From Fratercula arctica (taxonomy: Eukaryota > Chordata > Aves > Charadriiformes > Alcidae), in the NCBI GenBank assembly GCA_947846985.1, contig CANTUZ010000001.1, positions 34,434,727 to 34,498,726 on the forward strand: 64,000 nt of DNA, written 5' to 3'. A program made the translations under genes and the position numbers. Positions 52,700-64,000 of the stretch are shown piece by piece. The notes beneath the pieces are model-generated. The model had not been told where the DNA came from, did no database searches, and worked only from the letters and a program-made list of their open reading frames with translations. Numbering within the stretch: position 1 is the stretch's first letter; every line of letters begins with the position of its first letter.

Positions 52700-54640
52700 T
52701 TATATTATTATAATGTCTTGACGGTCATCATAAATAACCAAAATACACCGAGGAACGGGACAGTGTCATTAATCAGTGTGGGTCTGTGGTGGGACACGAG
52801 CAATTCACAAATCATTTCTGAACAGACTCCCAACACACCCAACATGCTCTGGGTATCCTTTGAAATAGCAGTACTGTATGTTTTTGTAGCTCCAAGGAAA
52901 GTTGAGCTAAGTCCAGAAATGGAACTTAAACTTCTCCTTTTCCATTACTTCCCAATATGTTACAGACAACAATCCAAAACTTTTAATGTCATTCTGGAGT
53001 GCCATTCATCGCAAAGGTCTTCGTAGCTCGTGTAACACAACCGTCGGTCCAAACTTCCAGGGCTTCAAAACCTCGCATATTGCAATGTCTCAACAGAAGG
53101 TGAATTAAAAATAAATAAGATGCCTGGCAAGATTCGTGGAATGTAGAATAAAAGGGAATATGACTTCCTATGATTGAATTAATGTTAGGAGTTTTCTGGA
53201 TTGGTTCATAAGGTTAAAGATAAGCATATGAGTACTAGAAAAACTAGTGGGAGCAGAACTAGGGCAGAGATAGTTTGGTCTAGTTGAACACAAGTAACTC
53301 TACGAACTGTATGGAACGAGCAGTTCTCTGCCACAGCCACCCTGTTTCTTGGCAGTTGAAAATGCCCTGCTTAAGTCAATATTTCTTCCCTCCGACTCCC
53401 ATGCAGTCAAGCTTCCGCCTGCAAATCCCAGGCGCTTCACCCCATTTTTAGGAAGGCTGGGCATACCCACACCGAAGCTGCCAGCTCGACCGGTGGCTGT
53501 TCATCTGGCAGTGCTCCCCGCTGCTGGGGAGGGCTGGCAATATTGCTAGGAATGTGGATAAGCATGAAGGATGCTGATCTGATACAGTTCTCATCCTGAG
53601 GGCTGTTTCAGATTGAGGAAAGCACTGGAGAGGGAGGATAGCTTTTTTTTATTCAGGTTAAAATAGGGACTTTTTCCTGTAGTACAAGTATTTCATAATA
53701 CTAGGAAACGTGATGTGATAACGCTTGACTGACATTTTGAAAAGCGGGGATGTTGTTTTGCCAATTTACTGGAAACCTGAAAAATAAATAAAAAAAACCC
53801 CCACTCCTTAAGGTTACAACTTTGACAACAAAACCTCTTGCCATAGATGCAACTATTACAAAGGAAAAATGATTTGTCACCTTAGTTTGTATCAGTCGGA
53901 GAAGCAGAGAAAATCTCCAGCAGACAGTTAACAGTGTCTCCAACAGCAGACTCGGTTGTGTAACCGACAGTAAATGAAAATCACTCCCTTCCCGTGTCCC
54001 TTAGGCTCCAGTCGGCCAGCCGGGTGTATCCATACTTCTAGCTCTCCTTAGAATCATAGAATTGCCTAGGTTGGAAGGGACCTCTCAGATCATCTGGTCC
54101 AACCATCAACCTAACTTGGACAAAAAACATCACTAAACCATGTCCCTAAGCACTGTATCTACCCGTCTTTTAAATACCTCCAGGGACGACAGTTCCACTA
54201 TTTCCCTGGGCAGCCTGTTCCAATGCTTGACGATGCTTTTGGTGTAGAAATTTTTCCTAATATTCAATCTAAACCTCCCCTGGTGCAACTTGAGGCCATT
54301 TCCTCTTGTCCTATCGCCTGTTACTTGGAAGAAGACACCAACCCCCAGCTCTCTACACCCTCCTTTCAGGTAGTTGTAGAGAGCGATAAGGTCCCCCCTC
54401 AGCCTCCTCTTCTCCAGGCTGAACAACCCCAGCTCCCTCAGCCGCTCCTCGTAAGACTTGTGCTCTAAAAAGACTTTTTCTCCTTGCTAGTACAAAGGAT
54501 GGGAGAAGCTGGAATAAATCACAAAAGCAGAGTTTGGGCAATGCCTTTGTGCCTGTGGCAGCGGCCAAACACAACCCGCCATGTCAAATCCCAGCCGCTG
54601 CTGACTCGGAAGAAGAAAAAATGAGGCCGCCGTTCTTTTC
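52700..54640. other. ELF1-SUGT1 intergenic region
   Basis: About 1.9 kb between the last ELF1 poly(A) signal and the SUGT1 CpG island. It contains one CR1 3' fragment (54051-54468). No gene was recognised. Confidence 0.7.
54051..54468 (-). mobile_element. CR1 LINE 3' fragment, intergenic
   Basis: About 420 bp. The minus strand encodes [20 protein letters not shown] and [20 protein letters not shown]. The left border AGAATCATAGAATTG is the CR1 3' end. It differs from the other copies enough (SIVKHW, ELSSLE) to suggest another CR1 subfamily. Confidence 0.93.
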
Positions 54641-55289
54641 TGCAGGCGTGTGAGGCTGCGGAGGAGAAAAAAAGGCATTTTTTGTCTGAGGCGTTTCACG
54701 GAAGGCAGCCCGGGGAGGAGGACGGAAGGAGGCCTCAGGCTGCCGGCGCCGGGCCCGTCCGGGCGGGAGCTGCCCGGCGGCGCTCGCTGAGGCGCGGCGA
54801 CTCGTCAGGCCGGGCCGAGAGGCGGCGCCAGAGCTTCAGGTATGCTCGGCGCCTCCCGAGCGGCCTCAGCCTTCACCCCCCGCCCCTGCATTCCCCTCAG
54901 GCTCGCACCCCAAATAGCGGCTGCGCGGCTTCGCCAACTGCCCGCTCTTCCCCCGTGTCTGCACGGACCCCGCTTAGGAAGCCCTGCGGCAAGCTTCGGC
55001 AGCGAAGGCGCCGCCATCATCTCCCTCAGGGCCGCCGCAGGGGGCGGAAAAGGCAGGCGGAAAGGGCTCCGGGAGCCCCTCTGCCACGGCCGGTCCTCCA
55101 GCTCTACGGCAAGAGTGGGAGAGGCGGCGCGCTTGCCCCGGTAGCTAGGGTCGGGCTCCGCCTCGCCCGGGGAGGCGCGGGAGGAGCTTGCGGGGCCGCA
55201 TCCCGTCGGGCTTTGCGGCGGCTGCGGCCTTGGGGTTCGGTGCGCGGGTGCCTCGGCGGCTCCAGAAGTTTCCCGGGGGGGCGGGCGCC

Positions 55290-55324
55290 ATGGCGGCGGC
55301 GGCGGGAGCAGCGTCCCCTCCGCG
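55290..55324 (+). CDS. SUGT1: SUGT1 coding exon 1 (residues 1-12)
   Basis: It encodes [12 protein letters not shown], with the last codon split by a GTGAGC donor. The Ala-rich start resembles mammalian SUGT1. Confidence 0.8.
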
Positions 55325-58300
55325 GTGAGCTCCCATCGCTGCTTCCCAACCCCGCGCCCCTGCCGCCCGCTCCCGCCTCGTCGTCTCACGCTGCTGTGTT
55401 TCCTCGGCAGGTTCTCGGACGGCGACGTCGACCGGGACCCGGCGGCAGCGGTGGAGGTGAGGGCCGGGCCGGGCCGGCGGGGATTTGGGGGCGGTGAGCC
55501 CTTGTCCCATGGCTTTGTGAAGTTTGCCGGCCTGTCGAGCCGGGGAGTGCCGGAGGGAGCCGAGGGCGAGGGGGTACCGGAGGGAGCTCCGGGCTTTTGG
55601 GGTGCGGTGCCGCTGGTGGGTGCGAGGGGAAGAGCTGAGGCGAGCGGGGGGGTGGGGGGGTGTCTGGCAGATTTTTCCCCTGGAAGCCCCGCTGGGGTGA
55701 GGTCTGGCTATCGAGGAGTTCATACAATCATAGAATGGTTCGGGTTGGCGCCCTTCTGTCAAAATACTTGTGTTACCTGCGTTGCAAAAGCGAAAAAAAA
55801 AAAAACAAAACAGCCCTAAACTTTCTCTTCTGTGTAGATGGTGGTTCAGTTAACTAAATCAATTGCCAGTTGCAGTTAAAAAAAAAGCCTCAGGCTTATT
55901 GGAGAACTGTATTCAATCTTTGTTAGTTTTCTTTCTCCCCAGATCTAAATTTTTTCCTCTTTCTATATTTTGTGGGGAACAGAACTGAGTTTCATTTAAT
56001 CTCAAAGTAAGAAATAATTTTTTTTTACGGTGAGAACAGCCCTTCACTGGAACAGCCTCCCTAAGGATGTGGTAGAGTCCCCATCACTGGAGGTTTTCAG
56101 GGCGCAACTGGACAGGGTGCTAGATAACCTCACCTGGGCCTTTCCCACAAAAAGTTGGGCGAGGTGGTCTTTTGAGGTCCCTTCCAACCTGGCCTGTTCT
56201 GTGATTTTACCCATTAACATTTATTAATGTGCATTCAAAGGTTGTTTTCATTTAAAACAGAGGGTTAATGAGAAGACAGAACTGGAGGGTGGATAAGCAT
56301 TTCCATTTAACGTACTTGGAAGGGGGGAGTATGTAAATGGTTAGTTCTACTTCCAACAGAGTAGGTGGCAGAAGCATAAGATGATGCTGAATTATCATTC
56401 CATAAAGAAAATGGTGAAGCTGAAAGTTCTTTGGGGTTTAAGATGTAGCTTGTAAAAGTTTTTCGGAAGATAAATGACATCTAAAAAGCAATTTGGAATA
56501 AACAAATATATTTGGTGTAGTAAAACTAGCTCAAGATCTTAAAAAAAAAAAAAAAGTGTTTCCAATTGTGGGGAAAAAAACCACCCCACCAACAAACAAA
56601 CCAAAAAAACCCCAACACCAAAAGGCCTTTGGAAGTATTAAAGAATAGTATCAGAATGTGCATTTAGGGTTTTTTTTCTATATTTACAGAGCTGCTTTGC
56701 TTTTCTAGTTTATGTTTCAGTTCTTTGTACATTCAGTGCTTCAAAACAATATGTAACGCATTCTGTGGGCAGTATTTAATATCTGATACAGTAATACTGG
56801 TGTCACTTGTGTAGCCTTTTTGAAAAGTACTGAATTGAGTGCTTGATAATCTCTGAACTGCTAAGTCCTGTAGTGCAACATAGCGTTTTGCTGACTTAGA
56901 AGCTTGGGTCTACGGGTAGTACACCATGTTTGCACGATCTTAGGTGTGGTCTTTTAGCTCGTGTGCTTAATATTTCTAATCTAGGACATGATACCCTATA
57001 AATGGTGCTGTGTAATGCTTCCATGCCTGAAGCGTGGCATGGCATTTCTGCTCTGTGTCCTCAGGACTCTTAAGTCCTTTAAGTCCTGGAGAGCACGCTT
57101 TAGCTTTCTGCACCTGGATCTGATATAATTGAAAGATCATCATCCATCTTTAAATACCATCTGAATGATAAAGCTGTGAACTCTTCAATGACTTTTTTGT
57201 CATTTTAAATTGGAAAAAGTAGTTTACTATGTGGAATAAGGATGTTTTCTAGTTGCTTTTCATTTATAAAATGCTCTTCAATGCAAGTGATGATGATTTA
57301 GGAGACAATCAGAACTGTATGTTAAAACAAACATTCATTGACTTTGTTTTGGTAAGGTGTTTTGCCAAATGAGAAATAAGGGTGCTGACCCTCTTAGATT
57401 CAGGCACGAGTGATTCAAGAAACCGAAAGTACCTTTAATTCACACAAACTCCTTATCATGAGCATGGAGGGACATGAGAGGTCCCAATGTATTTAGAAAT
57501 GTGTTTGCAACTTGGTTGAGTGGTAAGGGACTTTAGAGTGAAAACATGTAGAAAGCACGTACTTGAGAGTTTGAGGACTAGGTCTAAGCTTGTTCTAAGT
57601 GACTGTTGCTCATGTCCATAATCTGGAGTTCGTGGTGCTCGTCAAGTATTACTTGGCTGTCTTCTCAAATAGCTGTGTTGTAGGAGTAACTTTGCGTGTG
57701 TGTGAGTGAGATGTGACAACTTACTGACAAAAAGCCGATGAAGAGATGAGTTTCATGCTCTTTCAGGATGCTTGGGTTTGGGTTTGTTTTGTTTGGGGGT
57801 TTTTTTTTGGTTTTTTTTTGCTTTCCTGGGGTGAGGGCTAGTTCTGCAGAGGAAGCCATTCATATGTTGTGTGCTGGTTCTAATCAGGGCTTCTGTCATC
57901 AGCGTAAATCACAGGAACTAATGTTTGGAGTGAGAAGTGACCTGTTACAGAAGTGACTCTGCTTGTGAAGTGCCCGTAATGTTCAGTGTCAGAGTCAGAC
58001 TGTGCTTGGTTTTGAGGATCAAAAGGTGTACTTCACCTCTCAGCATATTATGCACCTATTTTACTATATGTGTTACCTCATGTCCATCCCATGTGGAATA
58101 CCTATAGCCATGAATATTTCTGTAATGACTGCTTTTGCATGGTTTTAAATCTTAAGAGGGCATCTCTATAATTTGATCAAGTGTTGCTAGTTACAGCTGT
58201 CTACTACTTGCCACTTTCTTTAGAGACCCCAAACATTTTAGAAGCATATGCTGTACCTATTTGTATCTTATGCTACTGCTAAAAAAAAGCTGTTGTTGCC

Positions 58301-60611
58301 ACTTAACTCCTAGTTGGCGTGTTTTGTGTGACAGCTGTGAAACAGAACAAGGTACTCATCTGAATTAAAACTAAGGCAGGTCCTGCTGCTCTTTTTCTCT
58401 GTCTTGGTGGGACAGTGTTCTGGCAGCTGCACTCTACTAATATTCATGCAGGTTTGAAGCCTGTATCTTAGCCACCCTCGTGCTTGCTAAATTCTGAGTA
58501 GGGATCCAGTCAACTTAGTAAACAGAGTTACTGTACTTAGCGATGTACTCTAGTGGCTTTGGAAGACCTACTGTTTTCTAGCAAAGAGAAGAACTTATCT
58601 CACTAATAAGGGGAGAATTGCAGATGCCCTTTCCAGGTGTGTGCATCGAGTCATTGTGATTTTATTCTGTTATGCAAAAGTTTTAAACTTTTCTCGTAGC
58701 AAGCATACTATTATTATTTCAATCTGTATACCCAGTGATTCCCCTAGCAAGGGACTACTTAATGCTTATTTCCATTGTGCAACGATATTTCCTGTGAGGC
58801 CTGTGCTGCATAAGTCTTTGTTCTCCTGCTTTTGTGCTCAGCATAAATCTGAACAATTTCCTATGCTCAGTAATATCGTGTAATGTGGTATTTCATCGTG
58901 TGTTACAATGCTTTGAGCATGTTATCCCCACACAAGTGTTTTGACACACTGCATGTTGATTTCCAAAGTCCTGATACTGCAGTGCTTCCTCAAATCCAGC
59001 AGATCTCTGTACAAAAATGCTGAGAGTTGTAGGAAGGTCTTTGGAATGTGGAGGATCATGAGTGTGTTAGACTTCATGTTTAAGGCATCTGAAAGTCCTG
59101 TTTCCTTGAAAACAGACTCCTTGAATTTGATACAATTAGCAGGTTCCTTCTACTTCAAGATCTAATGCTTAAGCTTTGCGGATGAGAACTGAGCGACAGG
59201 TAAACAGTCATTCCAGTTAGGATATTCTCTTCTGAAACGTCTCTTAATTGACAGAGTTTGGTACTGTATTTTTGTGGGGACTTCTGAGGTGCCATTTCAT
59301 GTTTTTCTATGTGTCTTTACAGGAACTGACAACAGCTTTGGAGAAGAATCCAGATGATGCCGAATATTATTGTCAACGAGCTTATGCTCATATCCTTCTA
59401 CAGAAATATGCTGGTAACATCTTCAGGCAACACTGAGAATCCTCTTACAAGTATATTATGACATCTTCTGTACAGAAGATATCTTCAATCTGCAGCCAAA
59501 TATAGTAGTAACAGAAAGTGTTATTTGTAACTTAATATGCTGATTCTACAGTTAGGGCATAATTTTACAGTTTTCTTTGATTGTTTTGTTTCTGCAAAAC
59601 TTGCAATGAATTGGATTCTCTGCAGTCCCAGCTTTCCATTTGATTTTAGCCTAGCATTATCTTAGCACCTTTTTTTTTTAAGCAGAGTTATTAGGCAGAT
59701 TTTAAGTTTTGTGTTGTAAGCATCTTCCATCCTTACGTTTTTAGTAGAGACTGAATCCTGTCATGGTAGGAATGTGGTAACTGAATAATGCCTGGGAAAA
59801 AGATTAACTGAATAACTTAAGATTTGGTCTATTTTTTTTTCTTTACAGCAAACCCCAAACAAACAGGTTCACACTTCGGATCTAAGTAGAGAATTTCACT
59901 AAGTCATGCTTTGTCTTAAATAGAGCTAGCTCTGTAGCTGAATGCAGGGTTCACCCGTAGCAGTTGTGGCTAGATTTAATTCAGTGTGATTTGTGTGCAA
60001 CTTAAGAAAGCTAGCATAGTACACCTTCCAAAATTTTCACTACTAAAAGACTCGCAGTTTGCTGCTTTTCATAAGATATTATTATGTTCCTTACCTTTAA
60101 ACTGACTTCCAACAGATGCAGTTGCAGATGCAAAGAAGTCCCTAGAACTCAACCCCAATAATGCTGTAGCTCTCCTTAGAAAAGGGTATGTATCATATAT
60201 TGTGCTTTGGTAATATTGTGATAATCTGTAGGGCAATACTAACATTTGGATTATGGCTCTATACAAGCTTTTTGCAACACCATGAATGAATAAATTTAAT
60301 GCCATACTACTTGTAACCCATCCATAATAAAGCTGTGGTTGTAGGAAGCAATTTAGTTTGGGGTGATTATCTTGACATTATCCTGGCCTTTTCAAATACA
60401 CACCTCTTTGTCAATTTAAATTCTTACATGTGTAATTTTAACCAATATATTGTGTAAACTAAGGATGTTGTGATCTTCAGAATGTCCATTAGATTGAAAA
60501 GTAATTACTGTTTCCTTGTGTTTTCCTTTATTCATGTCAGGTTAGGTGAATACCATACCAAAAACTATGCATCTGCGTTAGAGTCTTTCAGAGAGGGACA
60601 AAGGTTGGACA
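55290..60611 (+). CDS. SUGT1: SUGT1 (SGT1 homologue), HSP90 co-chaperone, N-terminal part, runs off the right edge
   Basis: Join 55290-55324, 55411-55456, 59323-59413, 60116-60185, 60541-60611, continuing beyond 64000; GT-AG junctions in phase, 104 complete codons so far. Residues about 12-104 cover most of the tetratricopeptide (TPR) domain; the blocks [24 protein letters not shown] and [18 protein letters not shown] match vertebrate SUGT1. SGT1 is a cytosolic and nuclear HSP90 co-chaperone working with SKP1-type ubiquitin ligases, in kinetochore assembly and in NLR stability. Its CS and SGS domains would be encoded to the right of the window. The start has G at -3 and G at +4. Least certain is the N-terminal 27 residues, which are GC-driven and diverge from mammals ([11 protein letters not shown] where human has about FSDALIDEDP). 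Confidence 0.93.
55411..55456 (+). CDS. SUGT1: SUGT1 coding exon 2 (residues 12-27)
   Basis: It encodes [15 protein letters not shown] and ends in phase 0 at a GTGAGG donor. The acceptor is TTCCTCGGCAG, after an intron of only 86 nt. Reading upstream of the acceptor also stays open, so a different acceptor is conceivable. Confidence 0.75.
55724..55748 (-). mobile_element. CR1 3'-terminal remnant (about 25 bp)
   Basis: CAATCATAGAATGG and then TTCGGGTTGG match only the extreme CR1 3' end in reverse orientation, right at the edge of the SUGT1 CpG island. Confidence 0.55.
56026..56208 (+). mobile_element. CR1 LINE 3' fragment in SUGT1 intron 2
   Basis: The + strand encodes [20 protein letters not shown] and ends with GAGGTCCCTTCCAACCTG and TTCTGTGATTTT, the CR1 3' end. 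Confidence 0.92.
56544..56620. repeat. A/C-rich low-complexity tract
   Basis: A14-A15 run, then CCACCCC and AAACAAAC-type units; the complement of the G/T tracts elsewhere in the window. Confidence 0.85.
57772..57820. repeat. G/T-rich low-complexity tract
   Basis: GGG and GGGGG blocks between T runs in SUGT1 intron 2. Confidence 0.9.
59323..59413 (+). CDS. SUGT1: SUGT1 coding exon 3 (residues 28-58)
   Basis: It encodes [20 protein letters not shown] and then [10 protein letters not shown], a TPR helix pair. CTTTACAG acceptor, GTAACA donor, one base into codon 58. Confidence 0.96.
60116..60185 (+). CDS. SUGT1: SUGT1 coding exon 4 (residues 58-81)
   Basis: It encodes [20 protein letters not shown] and LRKG, the second TPR. 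TCCAACAG acceptor, GTATGT donor. Confidence 0.97.
60541..60611 (+). CDS. SUGT1: SUGT1 coding exon 5 (residues 81-104)
   Basis: It encodes [20 protein letters not shown] and RLD, the third TPR, ending one base into codon 105 at a GTAAGT donor. I found no convincing next constitutive exon before 64000. Confidence 0.95.
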
Positions 60612-63600
60612 GTAAGTATTAAAATTTCTTGTGTGCACAGTACTCCACTGCTAATGAGAAAAAACCTTTTTCTAATGTGTTAGCTGAAAGTAAAGATAAA
60701 GGCTTTCTTTTCTTTAGAAGGCTAATGAATTAAGTGCCTGATTTGAGATGTCTGGCTTTTGTAGAGATTTTTGCAATCACAACATTAAAGAGTAAAACTG
60801 CCTAAAAATGTGTATCAAAATTATTAGCAAGTGGTATATGAATTTATTTTTTTTTCTTTATAAAATAGGTGTTTCTGTGCTTCCTGGAGGTCACAAATAA
60901 ATGGTGGCAACGTCAAGTAGAAAAGTTTCTGAATGGAAAAGGGTCCTTACATGTAGCTGGAATTTCTTAGTAGTAAAACCATTTGATAGACTGGTCTTCA
61001 GAAAGGATGTACACCTTGATGGGTGTTAAAACTGGCAAAAATGGATTTTTGCCTCACGTTTGGTATCACTTAATTACAGAAGCACAGTTACTGTCTCTCT
61101 CTTTCTTGAAGTGTTGGCCTCCCAGCTGGACTCACACATGTTTTAGTTTGCGGAGAATTAAAGCTTTTCTAAAAATCTGATTTTCATCTGGAAGCAGGAA
61201 AAGAGTAGATCAATACAGATAGCTTTGGTAGAAGATATGGGGAAGCATGCTGCAAAACAATTGCAAGATCACAAATCATAGAATGGTTTGGGTTGGAAGG
61301 GACCTTAAAGATCATCTAGTTCCAACCCCCCTGCCATGGGCAGGGACACCTCCCACTAGACCAGGTTACTCAAAGCCCCACCCAGCCTGGCCTTGAACAA
61401 TTCCAGGGATGGGGCATCCACAGCTTCCCTGGGCAACCTGTTCCAGTGTCTCACCACCCTCCCAGTCAAGAATTTTTTCCTGATACCCAATCTAAATCTG
61501 CCCTCTTTCAATTTAAAACCATGAGCCCATATCCTATCCCTGCACTCCCTGATCAAGAGTCCCACCCCGTCTTTCCTGTAGGCCCCCTTTAGGTACTGAG
61601 AGGCCGCAATAAGGTCTCCCTGGGGCCTTCTCCCTCAGCCTGTCTTCATAGCAGAGGTGCTCCAGCCCTCCGCTGGACCCATTCCAGCAAGTCCATGTTT
61701 CTCCTGTGCTGAGGCTCTAGAGCTGGAAGCAGTACTGCAGCTGGGGTCTCACCAGGGTGGAGTAGATGGGCAGAATCACCTCCGTCGACCTACTGGCCAC
61801 CCTTCTTTTGATGCAGCCCAGGATACGATTGGTTTTGTGGGCTGCAAGCATGCGTTGCTGGGACATATTGAGCTTCTCATCAGCCAACACCTCCAAGTCC
61901 TTCTCCTCAGGGCTGCTCTCAATCCATTTTCCTCCCTGCCTGTATTTATGCCTGGGATTGCCATGACCCATGTGCAGGACCTTGCACTTGGCCTTGTTGA
62001 ACTTCATGAGATTCGCAGAGGCCCACCTCTCAAGCCTGTCCAGGTCCCTCTGGATGGCATCCCTTCCCTCCAGTATGTCAACCACACCACACAGCTTGGT
62101 GTTGTTGACAAACTTGCTGAGGATGCACTCAGTCCCACTGTCCGTGTTGCCAGCAAAAATGTTAAACAGCACTGGTCCCAGTACCCATCCCAGAGGAACC
62201 TCACTTATCACTGATCTCCACCTGGACATGGAGGCATTGACCGCAAGTCTTTGAGTGCAGCCATCCAGCCAATTCCTTATCCACCAAGTGGTACATCCAT
62301 CAGATCCATGTCTCTGCAGTTGAGAGACCAGGATGTTGTGTGAGACAATGTCAGATGCTTTGCACAAGTCCAGGTAGATGATGTCAGTTGCTCTTTCGTT
62401 ATCCATCAATGCTGTATCCCTGTTGTAGAAGGCCACCAAATTTGTCAGGCATGACTTGCCCTTGGTGAAGCCATGTTGGCTGTCACCAGTCACCTTCTTA
62501 TTTTCCATGTGCCTTAGCGTAGTTTCCAGGAGGATCTGCTCCACAGTCTTGCTGTGCTCAGAGGTGAGACTGAGTGGCCTATAGTTCCCCAGCTCTTCCT
62601 TTTCCTTTTTTCACCTTTTTAAAAATTTCCCTTTTCCAGTCAGTGGGAACTTCACTGGACTGCCATGACTTCTCAAATATGATGGATAGTGGCTTAGCAA
62701 CTTCATCCACCAATGCCCTCTGGACCTGTGGATGTATCTCATCAGGTCCCATGGATTTGTGCACCCTCAGGTTCCTCAGATGGTTTTGAACCTGATCTTT
62801 TCCTACAGTGGGGGGTTCCTCATTATCCCAGTCCCTGCCTTTGCCTTCTGCGCCTTGGGTGGTGTTACTAGAGCACTTGTTGGTGAAGACCGAGTCAAAA
62901 CCAAAAAAAAAACTCAAAAAGGTTGAGTACCTCAGCCTTTTCCATATCCTGGGTAACCAGGTCTCTTATTTCCTTCCGGAGAGGGCCCACGTTTTCCCTA
63001 GTCTTCCTTTTATCACTGATGTACCTATAGAAGCTTTTCTTGTTGCCCTTGATGTCCCTGTCCAGATTTAATTCTATATGGGCTGTAGCTTTCCTAACCT
63101 GATCCCTGGCTGCTCAGGCAATTTCTCTGTATTCCTCACAGGCTACCTGTCCTTGCTTACACCCTCTGTAGGCTTCCTTTTTGTGTTTGAGATTGTCCAG
63201 GAGCTCCTTGTTAATCCATGCAGGCCTCCTGGTGGTTTTGCCTGACTTCCTCTTTGTTGGGATGCATTGCTCCTGAGCTTGAAGGTGATCTTTAAATATT
63301 AACTAACTTTCTTGGGCACCTCTTCCCTACAGGGCTTTATCCTATGGTACTCTACTCAGGAGATCCCTGAAGAGGCCAAAGTCTGCTCTCCTGAAGTCCG
63401 TGGTAGTGAGCTTGCTGTGCACCCTCCTTTCTGCCCTATAGGTGGTTGTGATTTCTTTCTCTTTTCTTCTCTCGTACCCCCCATATTTTAAATCACTCAC
63501 CCCATTCCATCCCTTCCCAACAGCAGAACAACATAGTAAGAAAAGTACCTTGAAAGGTTACACAGAGCAAAGTGCGCTAATCTGATAAGCATTTTCATGG

Positions 63601-64000
63601 TCTCAGATCTTTCTAGTGCACTGTCTTACCTGTAACAGTGACTGGGACCTGAGGGTTTAGCAAAAATGTAATTACTTTGCTTCCCCCAAATAAGTGATCT
63701 GATTCTCTGATCTAAAACTGGAGTTTCATGGGAGTGTAAGCTAATTTACATGCTTGCTGCCAAGTGATTGTGCTCCCTCCCACTCTTGTGCTTGTTTAGC
63801 TGTTCTTTCAATGCATTAAGTCTTCAGAAAACTACTATTTTTAAAGTATTTTCCCCCTGGATTAATGTGTTGAAATAGAGCAATGAAGGGTCTGAGTGCC
63901 GAAGCCAACAGAAGTGAAGCAGCAGAGCAGTGTTGGGGTAATGGTGGTGGAAGGGGGATGTGGTAGAGTTGCAGCAACTGTTAGTTGTCAGCTTAGGCTG
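60612..64000 (+). other. SUGT1 intron 5, continuing past the window
   Basis: It contains a possible alternative terminal exon (60869-60900) and a 2.2 kb CR1 copy (61274-63440). No CS-domain exon was seen up to the right edge. Confidence 0.7.
61274..63440 (-). mobile_element. CR1 LINE, about 2.2 kb, with decayed ORF2
   Basis: Longest CR1 copy here. Minus-strand frames at 62917-62579 (RT N-terminal region), 62544-61717 (275 aa with YLDLCKAS and WIRNWLDG, RT palm) and 61565-61356 (C-terminus) are separate, so ORF2 is broken by frame changes. Sequence homology appears to continue to about 63440. The catalytic box is F-V-N-N, both aspartates lost (about 62101-62115), and the PQG motif is P-L-G. 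The element is dead. Confidence 0.93.

Larger units (their letters stand above)
54640..55700 (+). promoter_or_regulatory. SUGT1 promoter CpG island
   Basis: About 1 kb of strongly GC-rich, CpG-dense sequence in an otherwise AT-rich window. It covers the SUGT1 start codon (55290), the 86-nt first intron and exon 2. GC-box-like GGGCGG/CCGCCC strings occur (for example near 55278). No TATA box was seen close to the start, which fits a housekeeping promoter. The transcription start was not located. Confidence 0.85.
55457..59322 (+). other. SUGT1 intron 2
   Basis: A 3.9 kb intron. It has a short CR1 3'-end remnant (55724-55748), a CR1 fragment (56026-56208), an A/C-rich simple stretch (56544-56620) and a G/T-rich stretch (57772-57820). 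Nothing else was recognised. Confidence 0.8.

Noticed and set aside
52589..53026. 145-aa + strand frame at the end of ELF1
   Set aside because: It begins in the ELF1 3' UTR, crosses the distal poly(A) signal and shows no family resemblance.
54682..55819. Long open frames on both strands (up to 271 aa) across the CpG island
   Set aside because: GC-rich sequence lacks stop codons in all frames; the peptides are Arg/Pro/Ala low-complexity, and the real reading there is the short SUGT1 exons 1-2.
61657..62254. + strand frames up to 185 aa
   Set aside because: Antisense shadows of the CR1 ORF2 remnant.

Overview
This is eukaryotic, almost certainly avian, nuclear DNA: spliced vertebrate genes with GT-AG introns, AT-rich introns, one promoter CpG island, and interspersed repeats that are nearly all CR1 LINE copies with the bird/reptile-type 3' end. 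I see no Alu, B1 or L1. A crocodilian or turtle is not formally excluded. I found no prokaryotic system, CRISPR array, tRNA or rRNA gene.

Two protein-coding genes lie head to tail on the + strand. (1) ELF1, an ETS-family transcription factor, occupies about 1-52,680. A non-coding splice acceptor at 11,197 opens the exon carrying the start codon at 11,435. Eight coding exons join in phase into a 626-residue protein ending at 51,600, followed by a 3' UTR with three AATAAA signals. The ELF1 promoter is not in the window; bases 1-11,196 look like its 5' intron. (2) SUGT1, the HSP90 co-chaperone SGT1, begins in a CpG island at about 54,640-55,700. Five coding exons (start 55,290) give the N-terminus and most of the TPR domain; the CS and SGS domains lie beyond the right edge.

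Layout: 1-11,196 5' intron of ELF1 with one CR1; 11,197-38,131 seven ELF1 coding exons with introns carrying low-complexity tracts; 38,132-50,984 a 12.9 kb last intron holding four CR1 pieces plus a C25 and a G25 homopolymer; 50,985-52,680 last ELF1 exon and 3' UTR; about 52,700-54,640 intergenic, with one CR1; 54,640-64,000 the 5' part of SUGT1 with three CR1 pieces, the last about 2.2 kb long.

The two genes have no evident shared pathway; adjacency is what links them. From memory, the human locus downstream of ELF1 carries only a SUGT1 pseudogene, so this window may show the ancestral position of SUGT1. Other points worth checking are changes in ELF1 short linear motifs (the Rb-binding LxCxE position reads LTCVD; a C-terminal VKQE SUMO-type motif) and possible alternative terminal exons in both genes. 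All calls were made by eye from the sequence; no alignment or search was run.
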